From Gammaproteobacteria bacterium (GTDB lineage Bacteria > Pseudomonadota > Gammaproteobacteria > JAKBBU01): DNA of 64,000 bases. Below, one piece after another: positions 45,823 through 53,257 of the stretch; positions within the stretch are counted from its first letter, which is position 1; every line of letters begins with the position of its first letter. Below the pieces are notes generated by a model that saw only the letters and a list, made by a program, of their open reading frames with translations, was not told the DNA's origin and searched no databases. Made by a program: the position numbers and the translations under genes. Where the stretch lies: NCBI GenBank assembly GCA_021773195.1, contig JAJFKN010000003.1:33372-97371 (forward strand), in the 5' to 3' direction.

Positions 45823-46377
45823 CTATTTTGCCGTACTTGCAGAAAGCATGTATTGAATAGCGACCTTCAATTGATCATCACTGCATTTCATGCATGCCCC
45901 CTTTGGGGGCATGGCATTCAAGCCCGTTTTTACATTTTTTAAAAGCGTGTCTAAACCCTTATCAGCTCTGGGTGCCCAGGCTTGTGCATCGCCCATTTTA
46001 GGGGCTCCGGCCAATCCAGCCTCATGACAAGCTGAGCAAAATTTGGTATAAATTTTCTTACCTTCTCCATCTGCCTTAACCTCCACAGGCCCAGCGGGCG
46101 CTGGTGAAGCCACAGGCGCTACCTTTGCTTGGGGAGTCACAGGCGGCGTGGAACTAGGCGCGGCGGGTAGCGCTACCGTTGCTTGAGGAGTCACAGGCCG
46201 CGTGGAACTAGGCGCAGCGGGTGCTGCAGGCTCCTCATCCCGAGTCACATGCACTTGTCCAAGGGGTTTGATGCGTTGCACAATACTGGCTGAATCACTC
46301 CCATGGCTAGTGGCATAGGCCCTAGGGCAAGCTATGAAAGCAACTATGACTAATCCTTTTACAATTTTCCCATTCAT
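45823..46377 (-). CDS. Cytochrome c5-like c-type cytochrome with Pro/Ala-rich linker
   Basis: An N-terminal signal peptide (KGLVIVAFIACPRAYA) is followed by a low-complexity linker with a repeated unit (SSTRPVTPQA, SSTPPVTPQA). A cytochrome c domain comes last: heme site CSACH at 114-118, axial Met in AMPPKG, and the extra cysteine pair CMKC (162-165) characteristic of cytochrome c5. It would act as a periplasmic electron carrier towards terminal oxidases. The linker repeat is encoded by a near-identical DNA duplication. It is convergent with the esterase gene and stands alone. Confidence 0.9.
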   Translation of the reverse strand: MNGKIVKGLVIVAFIACPRAYATSHGSDSASIVQRIKPLGQVHVTRDEEPAAPAAPSSTRPVTPQATVALPAAPSSTPPVTPQAKVAPVASPAPAGPVEVKADGEGKKIYTKFCSACHEAGLAGAPKMGDAQAWAPRADKGLDTLLKNVKTGLNAMPPKGACMKCSDDQLKVAIQYMLSASTAK

Positions 46378-46424
46378 TCAGTGTATTCCTAATCGACCTT
46401 GTGCCTGGTATGATGTGCGCCATT

Positions 46425-46501
46425 GCGCCCGTAGCTCAGTTGGATAGAGTGTTGGCCTCCGAAGCCAAAGGTCAGAGGTTCGAATCCTCTCGGGCGCACC
46501 A
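46425..46501 (+). tRNA. tRNA-Arg (anticodon CCG)
   Basis: This is a complete cloverleaf: acceptor GCGCCCG/CGGGCGC, D-arm with AGCTCAGTTGGATAGAG, and anticodon stem TTGGC/GCCAA around CTCCGAA, giving anticodon CCG. The variable region is AGGTC and the T-arm is GAGGTTCGAATCCTC. Discriminator A and an encoded CCA follow. It reads arginine CGG codons. No integrase or attachment-site duplication is visible nearby. Confidence 0.97.
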
Positions 46502-46589
46502 TTAACTCCCCCAACCCAACAGAAATAACCCTAGCGTCATTGGACGTTTCTTATTATTATAGCATCATACTCTCATTACCCGGCACGCC

Positions 46590-47519
46590 ATGACAACTTC
46601 TACCCTGCGCATCGCAACTCGAAAAAGCCCCTTAGCTCTATGGCAAGCCAATTGGGTTAAAACCGCCTTAGAAAAACAACATCCCCAGCTGGAAGTTACT
46701 TTACACACCATGACCACCAGGGGTGACCGATTCCTCGAAACCCCGTTAACCGAAATAGGCGGCAAAGCGCTTTTCACAAAAGAATTAGAAAATAGTATCT
46801 TGGCTGGAGAAACAGACATTGCCGTGCATTCCATGAAAGATATTCCCGTTGAATTACCTGAAGGTTTGGAAATTGCCATTTACGCAGAACGACATGATCC
46901 CAATGATGCCTTCATTGCTAACGATTATAACAACATAATGCAATTACCCGAAGGTGCCATTGTGGGCACCACCAGCTTGCGACGTCAAAGCCAACTCTTA
47001 GCCTTGCGCCCTGACATCAGCGTAAAACCACTACGTGGTAACGTACAAACGCGCTTGCAAAAATTGGATGAAGGTCAATACCACGGAATCATTCTCGCTT
47101 GCGCGGGCTTAGAACGTTTGCAATTACACGCTAGGATTTCACAACGTTTTAATCATGAGGAAATGCTTCCTGCTGCGGGTCAAGGCATCATTGGGATTGA
47201 ATGCCGTAAACATGATGAACATATAAAAAACCTTATTCAATGCTTAACTCACCAAGAAACAACCTATTGTATTGAGGCAGAAAGGGCCGTTAATCAAACT
47301 CTCAATGGCAGTTGTCATACCCCTCTTGCTGCCCATGCTTTTATGCAACAACATACCCTTTATTTGCATGGATTAGTGGGCAGCGCCTGTGGAAAAACCA
47401 TTTACCGTGCTGCGGCACAAGGTTCACCCCAAGAAGCTCTCCAATTAGGCTGTCAAGTGGCGGAACAATTATTGGAGCAAGGCGCCAATAAATTTTTACA
47501 AGAGAATCCTCATGACTAA
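46590..47519 (+). CDS. hemC: Porphobilinogen deaminase (hydroxymethylbilane synthase)
   Basis: HemC polymerises four porphobilinogens into hydroxymethylbilane. The 309-residue protein has RIATRKSPLALWQA, the catalytic-loop region AVHSMKDIPVELPEG, and RRQSQLLALRPDI. The cysteine that carries the dipyrromethane cofactor is in LNGSCHTPLAAHA. It overlaps hemD by 8 bp and leads the hemC-hemD-hemX-hemY cluster. Confidence 0.96.
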   Translation: MTTSTLRIATRKSPLALWQANWVKTALEKQHPQLEVTLHTMTTRGDRFLETPLTEIGGKALFTKELENSILAGETDIAVHSMKDIPVELPEGLEIAIYAERHDPNDAFIANDYNNIMQLPEGAIVGTTSLRRQSQLLALRPDISVKPLRGNVQTRLQKLDEGQYHGIILACAGLERLQLHARISQRFNHEEMLPAAGQGIIGIECRKHDEHIKNLIQCLTHQETTYCIEAERAVNQTLNGSCHTPLAAHAFMQQHTLYLHGLVGSACGKTIYRAAAQGSPQEALQLGCQVAEQLLEQGANKFLQENPHD

Positions 47520-48273
47520 TTCATCTAATGCCCCCCTCATCATTAGCACACGCCCCATACCCAATACCCTGAATCAAAAAATTCAATCCGTGGGCATTGC
47601 GTTACGTCCCTTTCCCGCTATTGAAATCACGGCCCCACTGGCACCAGAAAAATTACCCACAACCCTAGGTCAATTAACCCAGTATGATGTAATCCTGTTT
47701 ATCAGTCCCATTGCCGTCAACAAAGCTGCAATCTGGTTGAAGAAACATGCCCTTACTTGGCCCAAGTCATTAAAGCTGGCAGCCATGGGCCCCGCCACGG
47801 CAGCAATGTTAAAAAAACAAACCACTGCTGCTGTTATTATTCCCCCATCGGATTTTACCAGTGAAGCCTTATTGGCTTTACCCGAATTTGTGGATATCCA
47901 TGGAAAGAAACTCTTACTGGTATCAGGTAATGCGGGACGACCTGTCTTGGAAAACACGCTTAAACAACGCGGAGCCCTAGTGGATAGAGCCGAAGTCTAT
48001 GGCCGACGCTGTCCACAAGTGGAGCCTCAAGCATTACTGCAAGCACTTGCCGCTCACCCCCAAAGATTGATTATTATCACCAGCGGCGAAGCCCTTAACA
48101 ACCTTATTACCCTAGTGCAAAATGAGCGTTCACTACTCCTGGAAACGCCACTGTTAGTAAGCAGTCCTCGCCTAAATAAACAAGCTTGCGCACTGGGATT
48201 TAAGCAAATACACCTTGCAAAAGACGCCACTGATGACGCATTATTGGTAGCATTAAAATTGGTTAACTTCTAG
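47512..48273 (+). CDS. hemD: Uroporphyrinogen-III synthase
   Basis: HemD cyclises hydroxymethylbilane to uroporphyrinogen III. The family is poorly conserved. The 253-residue protein shows LIISTRPIPNTLNQKI, VILFISPIAVNKAAIWL and the second-domain motif IITSGEALNNLI, and its position directly after hemC settles the call. It starts inside the end of hemC, so the two are translationally coupled. Confidence 0.92.
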   Translation: MTNSSNAPLIISTRPIPNTLNQKIQSVGIALRPFPAIEITAPLAPEKLPTTLGQLTQYDVILFISPIAVNKAAIWLKKHALTWPKSLKLAAMGPATAAMLKKQTTAAVIIPPSDFTSEALLALPEFVDIHGKKLLLVSGNAGRPVLENTLKQRGALVDRAEVYGRRCPQVEPQALLQALAAHPQRLIIITSGEALNNLITLVQNERSLLLETPLLVSSPRLNKQACALGFKQIHLAKDATDDALLVALKLVNF

Positions 48274-48284
48274 GAAATACATTC

Positions 48285-49355
48285 ATGAGCTCTGAACAAA
48301 CAACAAACAATGAACAAAAACCAAAGCCCCGTAAATCCCCTCTGGTGGCCCTATTGCTAGCGTTCTTAGCTTTGCTCTTGGCCATGGGGTCCGCTGGTTA
48401 TTTTTGGATGCAAAACAAACAACTTAATGCTCACCTGTCTTCCATCCAAAATTCCCTCAATACCTCTCAACGGGGTGAGCAACGCAACGTTAACCAATTG
48501 CGCCAGAGCATTCAACAAACACAACAAAACATGCAACAACAAAAAGATCAACTGGCTAATACACGCAATCAAATTCGTCATTTAAACAGCAATGACAACC
48601 ACTCATTGACTCTAGCTAGAGCCAAATATTTAATTAAGTTAGCCGACTATAATCTGCGTTATATGCATAACGTAAAAGATGCATTGACCTTACTTTCCAC
48701 TGCTAACGAGCTTATCGCTAAACTGGATGAACCTAGCCTACTGCCTTTGCGCCAAGCATTGACCCAAGATATTACAGCATTGAAATCCGTATCCATGCCT
48801 GATATTCCTGGCATCCTAAGCCAATTACAAGCCATGCAACAACAAATCAATAATACTAAACTCATTACACCCCAACCAATTGCTCCTAAACCCACACCCT
48901 CATCTAACAGCGCCATGTCACACACATGGCAACAACAATTACGTGATAGCTTAAAGGAAATTGAAAAAGTCGTGGTTATTCGTCGTACTGACACGCTTCC
49001 AAAACCCATGCTTTCCGAAGTACAAGAACGTTATTTACGTGAAAATCTAGAATTAATGTTGAATCAAGCACAATGGGCCGCTATGCGCGGTGACAATGCC
49101 ATCTACCAAAATAGCTTGCAGCGTGCAACGGATATGCTTAAAGAAAACTTTAATGATTCCAGTCTAAAGAACCTCTTACAGGAGATTGAAACGCTACAGA
49201 CAACCAATATCAATCCTGCGCTGCCTAGCCTACAAAAATCACTTATCGCTCTAGATCAAGTTATTCACGACAACACAACAACGCCTCCCGGCTCATCGGC
49301 TCGGCACCCTGTAGTATCCAGCTCACTACCTATTTATATCCAGAACCGTTTATAA
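48285..49355 (+). CDS. hemX: HemX, membrane protein of the hem operon
   Basis: The 356-residue protein has a short cytoplasmic N-terminus, one membrane span (SPLVALLLAFLALLLAMGSAGYFW) and a Gln-rich coiled-coil (about 45-100). A periplasmic domain follows, with RAKYLIKLADYNLRYMHN and the VVVIRR-like stretch (EKVVVIRRTD) typical of HemX. Its biochemical function is not established. It lies 11 bp after hemD and 10 bp before hemY. Confidence 0.9.
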   Translation: MSSEQTTNNEQKPKPRKSPLVALLLAFLALLLAMGSAGYFWMQNKQLNAHLSSIQNSLNTSQRGEQRNVNQLRQSIQQTQQNMQQQKDQLANTRNQIRHLNSNDNHSLTLARAKYLIKLADYNLRYMHNVKDALTLLSTANELIAKLDEPSLLPLRQALTQDITALKSVSMPDIPGILSQLQAMQQQINNTKLITPQPIAPKPTPSSNSAMSHTWQQQLRDSLKEIEKVVVIRRTDTLPKPMLSEVQERYLRENLELMLNQAQWAAMRGDNAIYQNSLQRATDMLKENFNDSSLKNLLQEIETLQTTNINPALPSLQKSLIALDQVIHDNTTTPPGSSARHPVVSSSLPIYIQNRL

Positions 49356-49365
49356 GGATCTCATT

Positions 49366-50538
49366 ATGCGTCGTTTATTGCTGCTTGTTTTAGTTCTTTT
49401 AGCTTCCATCTGGATAGGATTGCATTTAGAGTCCAATCCTGGCTACGCCATGTTCACCTATAAACATTGGGTTATGGAAATGCCGTTATGGGCTGCAAGT
49501 ATTGGCCTAATCATTTTAATTGCAGTTGTGCATTACGGCATTGAACTAATGAAATATTTAGCCTCTATGAGCGAGCGTTATCAACGTTGGTCGGGACGCC
49601 ATCGTCGCCAAAAAGCCCGCTCCCAAACCAGCCAAGGATTGATCGATCTCAGTGAAGGTTATTGGCAAAAAGCTGAAAAATCCTTAATATCAGGCGTAAA
49701 AGGCAGTGAAACACCTCTCATTAATTATTTAGCTGCTGCACGAGCAGCTCAAGAACAAGGTGCTTATGACCGCAGAGATGATTATTTACGTTCAGGTATT
49801 CAATCCACTTCAGGTGCCGAAATAGCCGTAGGGCTAACCCAAGCTCAATTGCAATTGAAACACAAGCAAATGGAACAGGGCTTAGCAAGCTTACGTCACG
49901 TACATTCCTTAGTGCCTAAACATCCTTACGTTTTACAACAGTTACTCAAACTTTATGTCACACTGGAAGATTGGGAACATGTACAAGATCTATTGCCTAA
50001 TCTGCGCGACATTCTCAAGAAAGAAGAATTCTTAAGCTTAGAAAAATCATGTTATTGCGAATTGATTACGCGAGCAAGCTTATCTAGTGATCCCGAAGCG
50101 CTTAATGTATTATGGGATAAAATGCCACGGCATTTGCACAAGGAGCCCCAAATTCTCACTCATTATGGCAAGCAATTATTGCAACAAGGTAATGAGGAAC
50201 AAGCAGAAACCATTTTTCATCAAAGTTTGAAAAAGGCTTACCAAGATGATGCCTTAGTGCTTTATTCAAACATTCAAGGTAAAGATGCTCCCAAGCAACT
50301 TAAATTTATTCAGTCACTGTTAAAACATCAACATGGCAACCCCACCATACTACGTTGCCTGGGTAAATTATGTTTGGAAAACGAATTGTGGGGGCAAGCG
50401 CGAGAATATCTAGAACAAAGTTTAGATTTGGATGCCAACCCAAAAACCTATGCTTTACTCGGCAAACTTTGTGAAGGGCAAAATGATTATGCCGGTGCTT
50501 TAAAAGCTTATGGCCAAGGGCTCAATCACGCGGTTTAA
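49366..50538 (+). CDS. hemY: HemY, TPR-containing membrane protein
   Basis: This is a 390-residue protein (E. coli 398) with two N-terminal membrane spans (about 3-19 and 43-60) and a HemY_N region (WSGRHRRQKARSQTSQGLIDL). A TPR superhelix fills the remainder (NPKTYALLGKLCEGQNDYAGA). It is a proteobacterial hem-operon protein, not the protoporphyrinogen oxidase also named HemY in Gram-positives. It is the last gene of hemCDXY; a hairpin lies downstream. Confidence 0.92.
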   Translation: MRRLLLLVLVLLASIWIGLHLESNPGYAMFTYKHWVMEMPLWAASIGLIILIAVVHYGIELMKYLASMSERYQRWSGRHRRQKARSQTSQGLIDLSEGYWQKAEKSLISGVKGSETPLINYLAAARAAQEQGAYDRRDDYLRSGIQSTSGAEIAVGLTQAQLQLKHKQMEQGLASLRHVHSLVPKHPYVLQQLLKLYVTLEDWEHVQDLLPNLRDILKKEEFLSLEKSCYCELITRASLSSDPEALNVLWDKMPRHLHKEPQILTHYGKQLLQQGNEEQAETIFHQSLKKAYQDDALVLYSNIQGKDAPKQLKFIQSLLKHQHGNPTILRCLGKLCLENELWGQAREYLEQSLDLDANPKTYALLGKLCEGQNDYAGALKAYGQGLNHAV

Positions 50539-50615
50539 ATAGAAAAGAAACCATCCCGTGCGACGTGCCCCTCAGGGGGCAAGCAACCTAGTACTGGACT
50601 CATTGCAGCTCTGGA

Positions 50616-50647
50616 TCCTGGATATTTTTCTTTGAAAAATTCCAGGA
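50616..50647. terminator. Hairpin between convergent hemY and the GT9 gene
   Basis: TCCTGGA-T-ATTTTTC pairs with GAAAAAT-TCCAGGA around a three-base loop, giving a 14-bp stem with one bulge. The A/T block inside the stem could act as a U-run on either strand. The short spacing to the GT9 stop (50663) suggests it serves leftward transcripts too. A smaller GC hairpin lies at 50566-50581. Confidence 0.4.
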
Positions 50648-50662
50648 AGACATTGGGCTCCG

Positions 50663-51700
50663 TCAAAGAGCAGGTGCCTTTGCAGCAATACTCTCAAATG
50701 CCTTCATTACACTTTTCACAGAAACTAACAAGGACCATCGTTGCTTACCCACTAAGTATTTAGGCCCTAGGATTGGGGTAACCACAATGCCTCTGGACCA
50801 ACCCGGACGCCAACGATAATAGTCATCACAACGACCTATAATAGTCACCGTAGGCAACCCCAAACAAGATGCCAAATGCCCAATCCCTGAATCATTGCCT
50901 ATCATAGCCCCTGATTCATAAACATAGCAGGCTAAATCTTTCACTGCGGGAAATTCCGGCAATAAAAATTGCTCTTTAATATGCGCTTCCCAAACAGGTC
51001 TTTCTTGAGGGGAAACCGTAAAAGCAGGTTCCCATCCTTTGTTTTGTAAGCGCTTTGCTAATTGAATGAATTTTTTGGCGGACCAGTCCTTTGCGGGATT
51101 CGCACTTGTGGGATGAAGAATAACTCTCTTGGGGTATTTATGGGCTATCAAATGGGCTGGCGCGGTTATGCCATTTTCTTTTTCTACGTCACGCAATCCA
51201 ATAACCGTCTCACATAAAGATAAAACGTTATCGGCCATAGGTAACTGCCGATTTAATGCGGGCACCACCATGCCAGAACATTTTGCTACAGCTTGCAACC
51301 GAGCAACCCTATCAGGATCCTCGTGAGATTGTGCGATTACATCACGATGGTCGCCTTTTAGACCCAAGGACATACGGTTCATCCGCATAAAAATATAACG
51401 CTGAGCTAATTGAGGAAATTGCTTTTCATCCACGTCTTGCGTTAAAGGACAATGAGCATCGGCGAGCACTAAATCGTAGGCAGCCAAATCACTCTCTAAA
51501 GAGGATGTATGTGGCATTTTTTTTAATTGGAAGTGAGGGAACCAATCGTTTAACGATGCCGCTATGCCACTATAGAGGGTTACCTTAAAACCATTGCGTT
51601 GCAGGTTATGAGCTAATACTGCATACAGCAAGGCATCGCCTAGCCCCTTAGCGCTAAGAATAGCAATGGTTTCACCCTTACCACGAGGTATCTGTTGCAT
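50663..51700 (-). CDS. Glycosyltransferase family 9 (heptosyltransferase-like)
   Basis: The 345-residue protein has the two-lobed GT9 layout. The N-terminus is ILSAKGLGDALLYAVLAHNL. The C-terminal lobe has RVILHPTSANPAKDWSAKKF and the donor-site block YVYESGAMIGNDSGIGHLASCLGLPTVTI. These motifs match ADP-heptose:LPS heptosyltransferases and related enzymes. The exact acceptor is unclear because no waa cluster surrounds it. GGGAG precedes the ATG. hldD/hldE at 39-41 kb could supply its sugar donor. Confidence 0.82.
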   Translation of the reverse strand: MQQIPRGKGETIAILSAKGLGDALLYAVLAHNLQRNGFKVTLYSGIAASLNDWFPHFQLKKMPHTSSLESDLAAYDLVLADAHCPLTQDVDEKQFPQLAQRYIFMRMNRMSLGLKGDHRDVIAQSHEDPDRVARLQAVAKCSGMVVPALNRQLPMADNVLSLCETVIGLRDVEKENGITAPAHLIAHKYPKRVILHPTSANPAKDWSAKKFIQLAKRLQNKGWEPAFTVSPQERPVWEAHIKEQFLLPEFPAVKDLACYVYESGAMIGNDSGIGHLASCLGLPTVTIIGRCDDYYRWRPGWSRGIVVTPILGPKYLVGKQRWSLLVSVKSVMKAFESIAAKAPAL

Positions 51701-51972
51701 AAAATCTCCCTCTTATTCTGAGAGTGGGCAGTATATCACTGTAGAGCGGGCACTGTATCAACTATCGCTCAGTGATCGCTCAAATCGAGGGGAATGCTCA
51801 ATACAAGAGCAAAACCTATTGACACGGTATTTTTATGTTTATTTTCAACAAGTTACCCATGTTTTTTAGGTGTTACCTGAAAACATACCTATACTGATAT
51901 TGTGTTCACTGATGTAACACAGAAACCTGTTAAGGAAGACAGGGTAATTATCGATTAAACAGGAGGTTAACC

Positions 51973-52290
51973 ATGCTTAATGAACAGCAACTACAGGCCA
52001 GAGCAAAATTGATGCTCAGTATCCAAATGCCAGACCTTGAAGAATGTCGGCAAGAGGGCTTTGATGCCAATAAGGAAGACATTCTCGAGAAACAGAACCC
52101 TTACGCGCTCGATAGCGAAGAATATTACCATTGGCAAGAAGGTTGGTGGGAATCTTCCTACAGCCCAGCGCCGGAAAAAACCGTGGTGGTAGAACTCTCT
52201 ACGAGAAAATTGCTTAAACGAGCTTTAGCCATAGGTGGTGCTATCCTTTTCGCCATGCTTTGCTTTGAATTGGCCGAAATGGCTTTCTAA
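51973..52290 (+). CDS. Small membrane protein with RMF-like segment
   Basis: A 105-residue protein. Residues 24-62 (CRQEGFDANKEDILEKQNPY, then DSEEYYHWQEGWWES) resemble the ribosome modulation factor pattern GYxAG-(x)n-PY-(x)n-W-x-x-GW. The C-terminus has a single hydrophobic segment (ALAIGGAILFAMLCFELAEM) absent from normal 55-residue RMF. Similarity is by eye. A membrane-tethered ribosome-hibernation factor would be unusual, so the function is left open. AGGAGG lies 6 nt before the ATG. The 270-bp leader contains TTGACA at 51819 and a small hairpin (GTGTT/AACAC), and an intrinsic terminator follows. Confidence 0.6.
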   Translation: MLNEQQLQARAKLMLSIQMPDLEECRQEGFDANKEDILEKQNPYALDSEEYYHWQEGWWESSYSPAPEKTVVVELSTRKLLKRALAIGGAILFAMLCFELAEMAF

Positions 52291-52314
52291 TCAAGCCAAC
52301 GACAGCACTCCTGT

Positions 52315-52338
52315 AAACCCGGCTCCGGCCGGGTTTTT
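52315..52338 (+). terminator. Intrinsic terminator after the RMF-like gene
   Basis: AAACCCGGC pairs with GCCGGGTTT around a four-base loop, followed by TTC. The stem is GC-rich with a T-run beginning in the right arm, the standard intrinsic-terminator form. It lies 25 bp after the stop codon. Confidence 0.85.
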
Positions 52339-52476
52339 CGCATCCCTTACATTAGCCTTCATTACCGTGTACAATAAAAACGAATGGCCGTTGGCCATAA
52401 GGATTGGGTCTTGCATGAATGCAAAAGACCACTAGGGATTAAACTCAAGGTTGAGTGATTGAGCAAGGATTGTGTC

Positions 52477-53070
52477 ATGGCGAAAAAATACGCCCCCCTG
52501 GCCACGCATACAATAGAAGCGTGTCAGTTTTCAAGGCCCAAGGATAACGGCGGGCATTTGTTTGTTGAAGATCCAGCCCTTCTGGGTATGATTGATTTCA
52601 AACTTTCTCATCCCCTCACTATTAATCAAGACAAACGCATGTACGATGCCCGCATGGAAATGTTGGCTAGTGAATTGCATTTGATTTTTGTTCTCGATGA
52701 CAGCAATCAGCTTGTGGGTTTTTTAAGTTTGGAAGAGATTCTCAGCGAAGCTCCAATTAAAATGATTCAATCAGAACGCATTGCCTCAAGAAAAACCATT
52801 CCCGTGAGCCGTCTCATGACGCCACTGGTTAAAGCCGCCATGATCACCATGGATACGTTAGAGTATGCTCGCATTGGCAACATTATTAAAACCCTACAAG
52901 AAATAGACACCCCTTACTTATTGGTAATGGAAACATCAGATAGTGGTGAACAATATGTTTGTGGTGCGTTCATTGCGCAACATTTAAGTGAGCGGTTAGG
53001 GTACGATATTCGTTTAAATGAACAACGCGCTCAGACTATTGCACAATTAAACAATGAAATTTATTCTTAA
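52477..53070 (+). CDS. CBS-domain protein
   Basis: A 197-residue soluble protein with two CBS-like halves. The first is at about 45-90 (HPLTINQDKRMYDARMEMLA, then LIFVLDDSNQLVGFLSLEEI). The second is at about 108-175 (VSRLMTPLVKAAMITMDTLE, then TPYLLVMETSDSGEQYVCGA). CBS pairs bind adenosine nucleotides and regulate enzymes or transporters. The ATG at 52477 follows AAGGA; a TTG at 52459 is less likely. It is followed by a proton-pumping ATPase gene, so a regulatory link is conceivable but unproven. Confidence 0.75.
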   Translation: MAKKYAPLATHTIEACQFSRPKDNGGHLFVEDPALLGMIDFKLSHPLTINQDKRMYDARMEMLASELHLIFVLDDSNQLVGFLSLEEILSEAPIKMIQSERIASRKTIPVSRLMTPLVKAAMITMDTLEYARIGNIIKTLQEIDTPYLLVMETSDSGEQYVCGAFIAQHLSERLGYDIRLNEQRAQTIAQLNNEIYS

Positions 53071-53257
53071 CTGACCAATAAGTACTCTAGTTACACATTC
53101 ATACTCTTAAGAAAGCATTAATGTCTTACACAATGCCCTTCCAGGGTAGTATTGGATAATGCTTCTTTGCTATCATACGCGCGCAAGCCTAGGCCAGCTG
53201 CCTTGTGTAATGGCCGAGTTAAATCAATTATTATACGCCTTACCTAAAGGAGGAGAT

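Noticed and set aside
46425..46501. tRNA-Arg as an integration site for a mobile island
   Set aside because: No integrase gene and no partial duplicate of the tRNA 3' end were seen in the flanking sequence.
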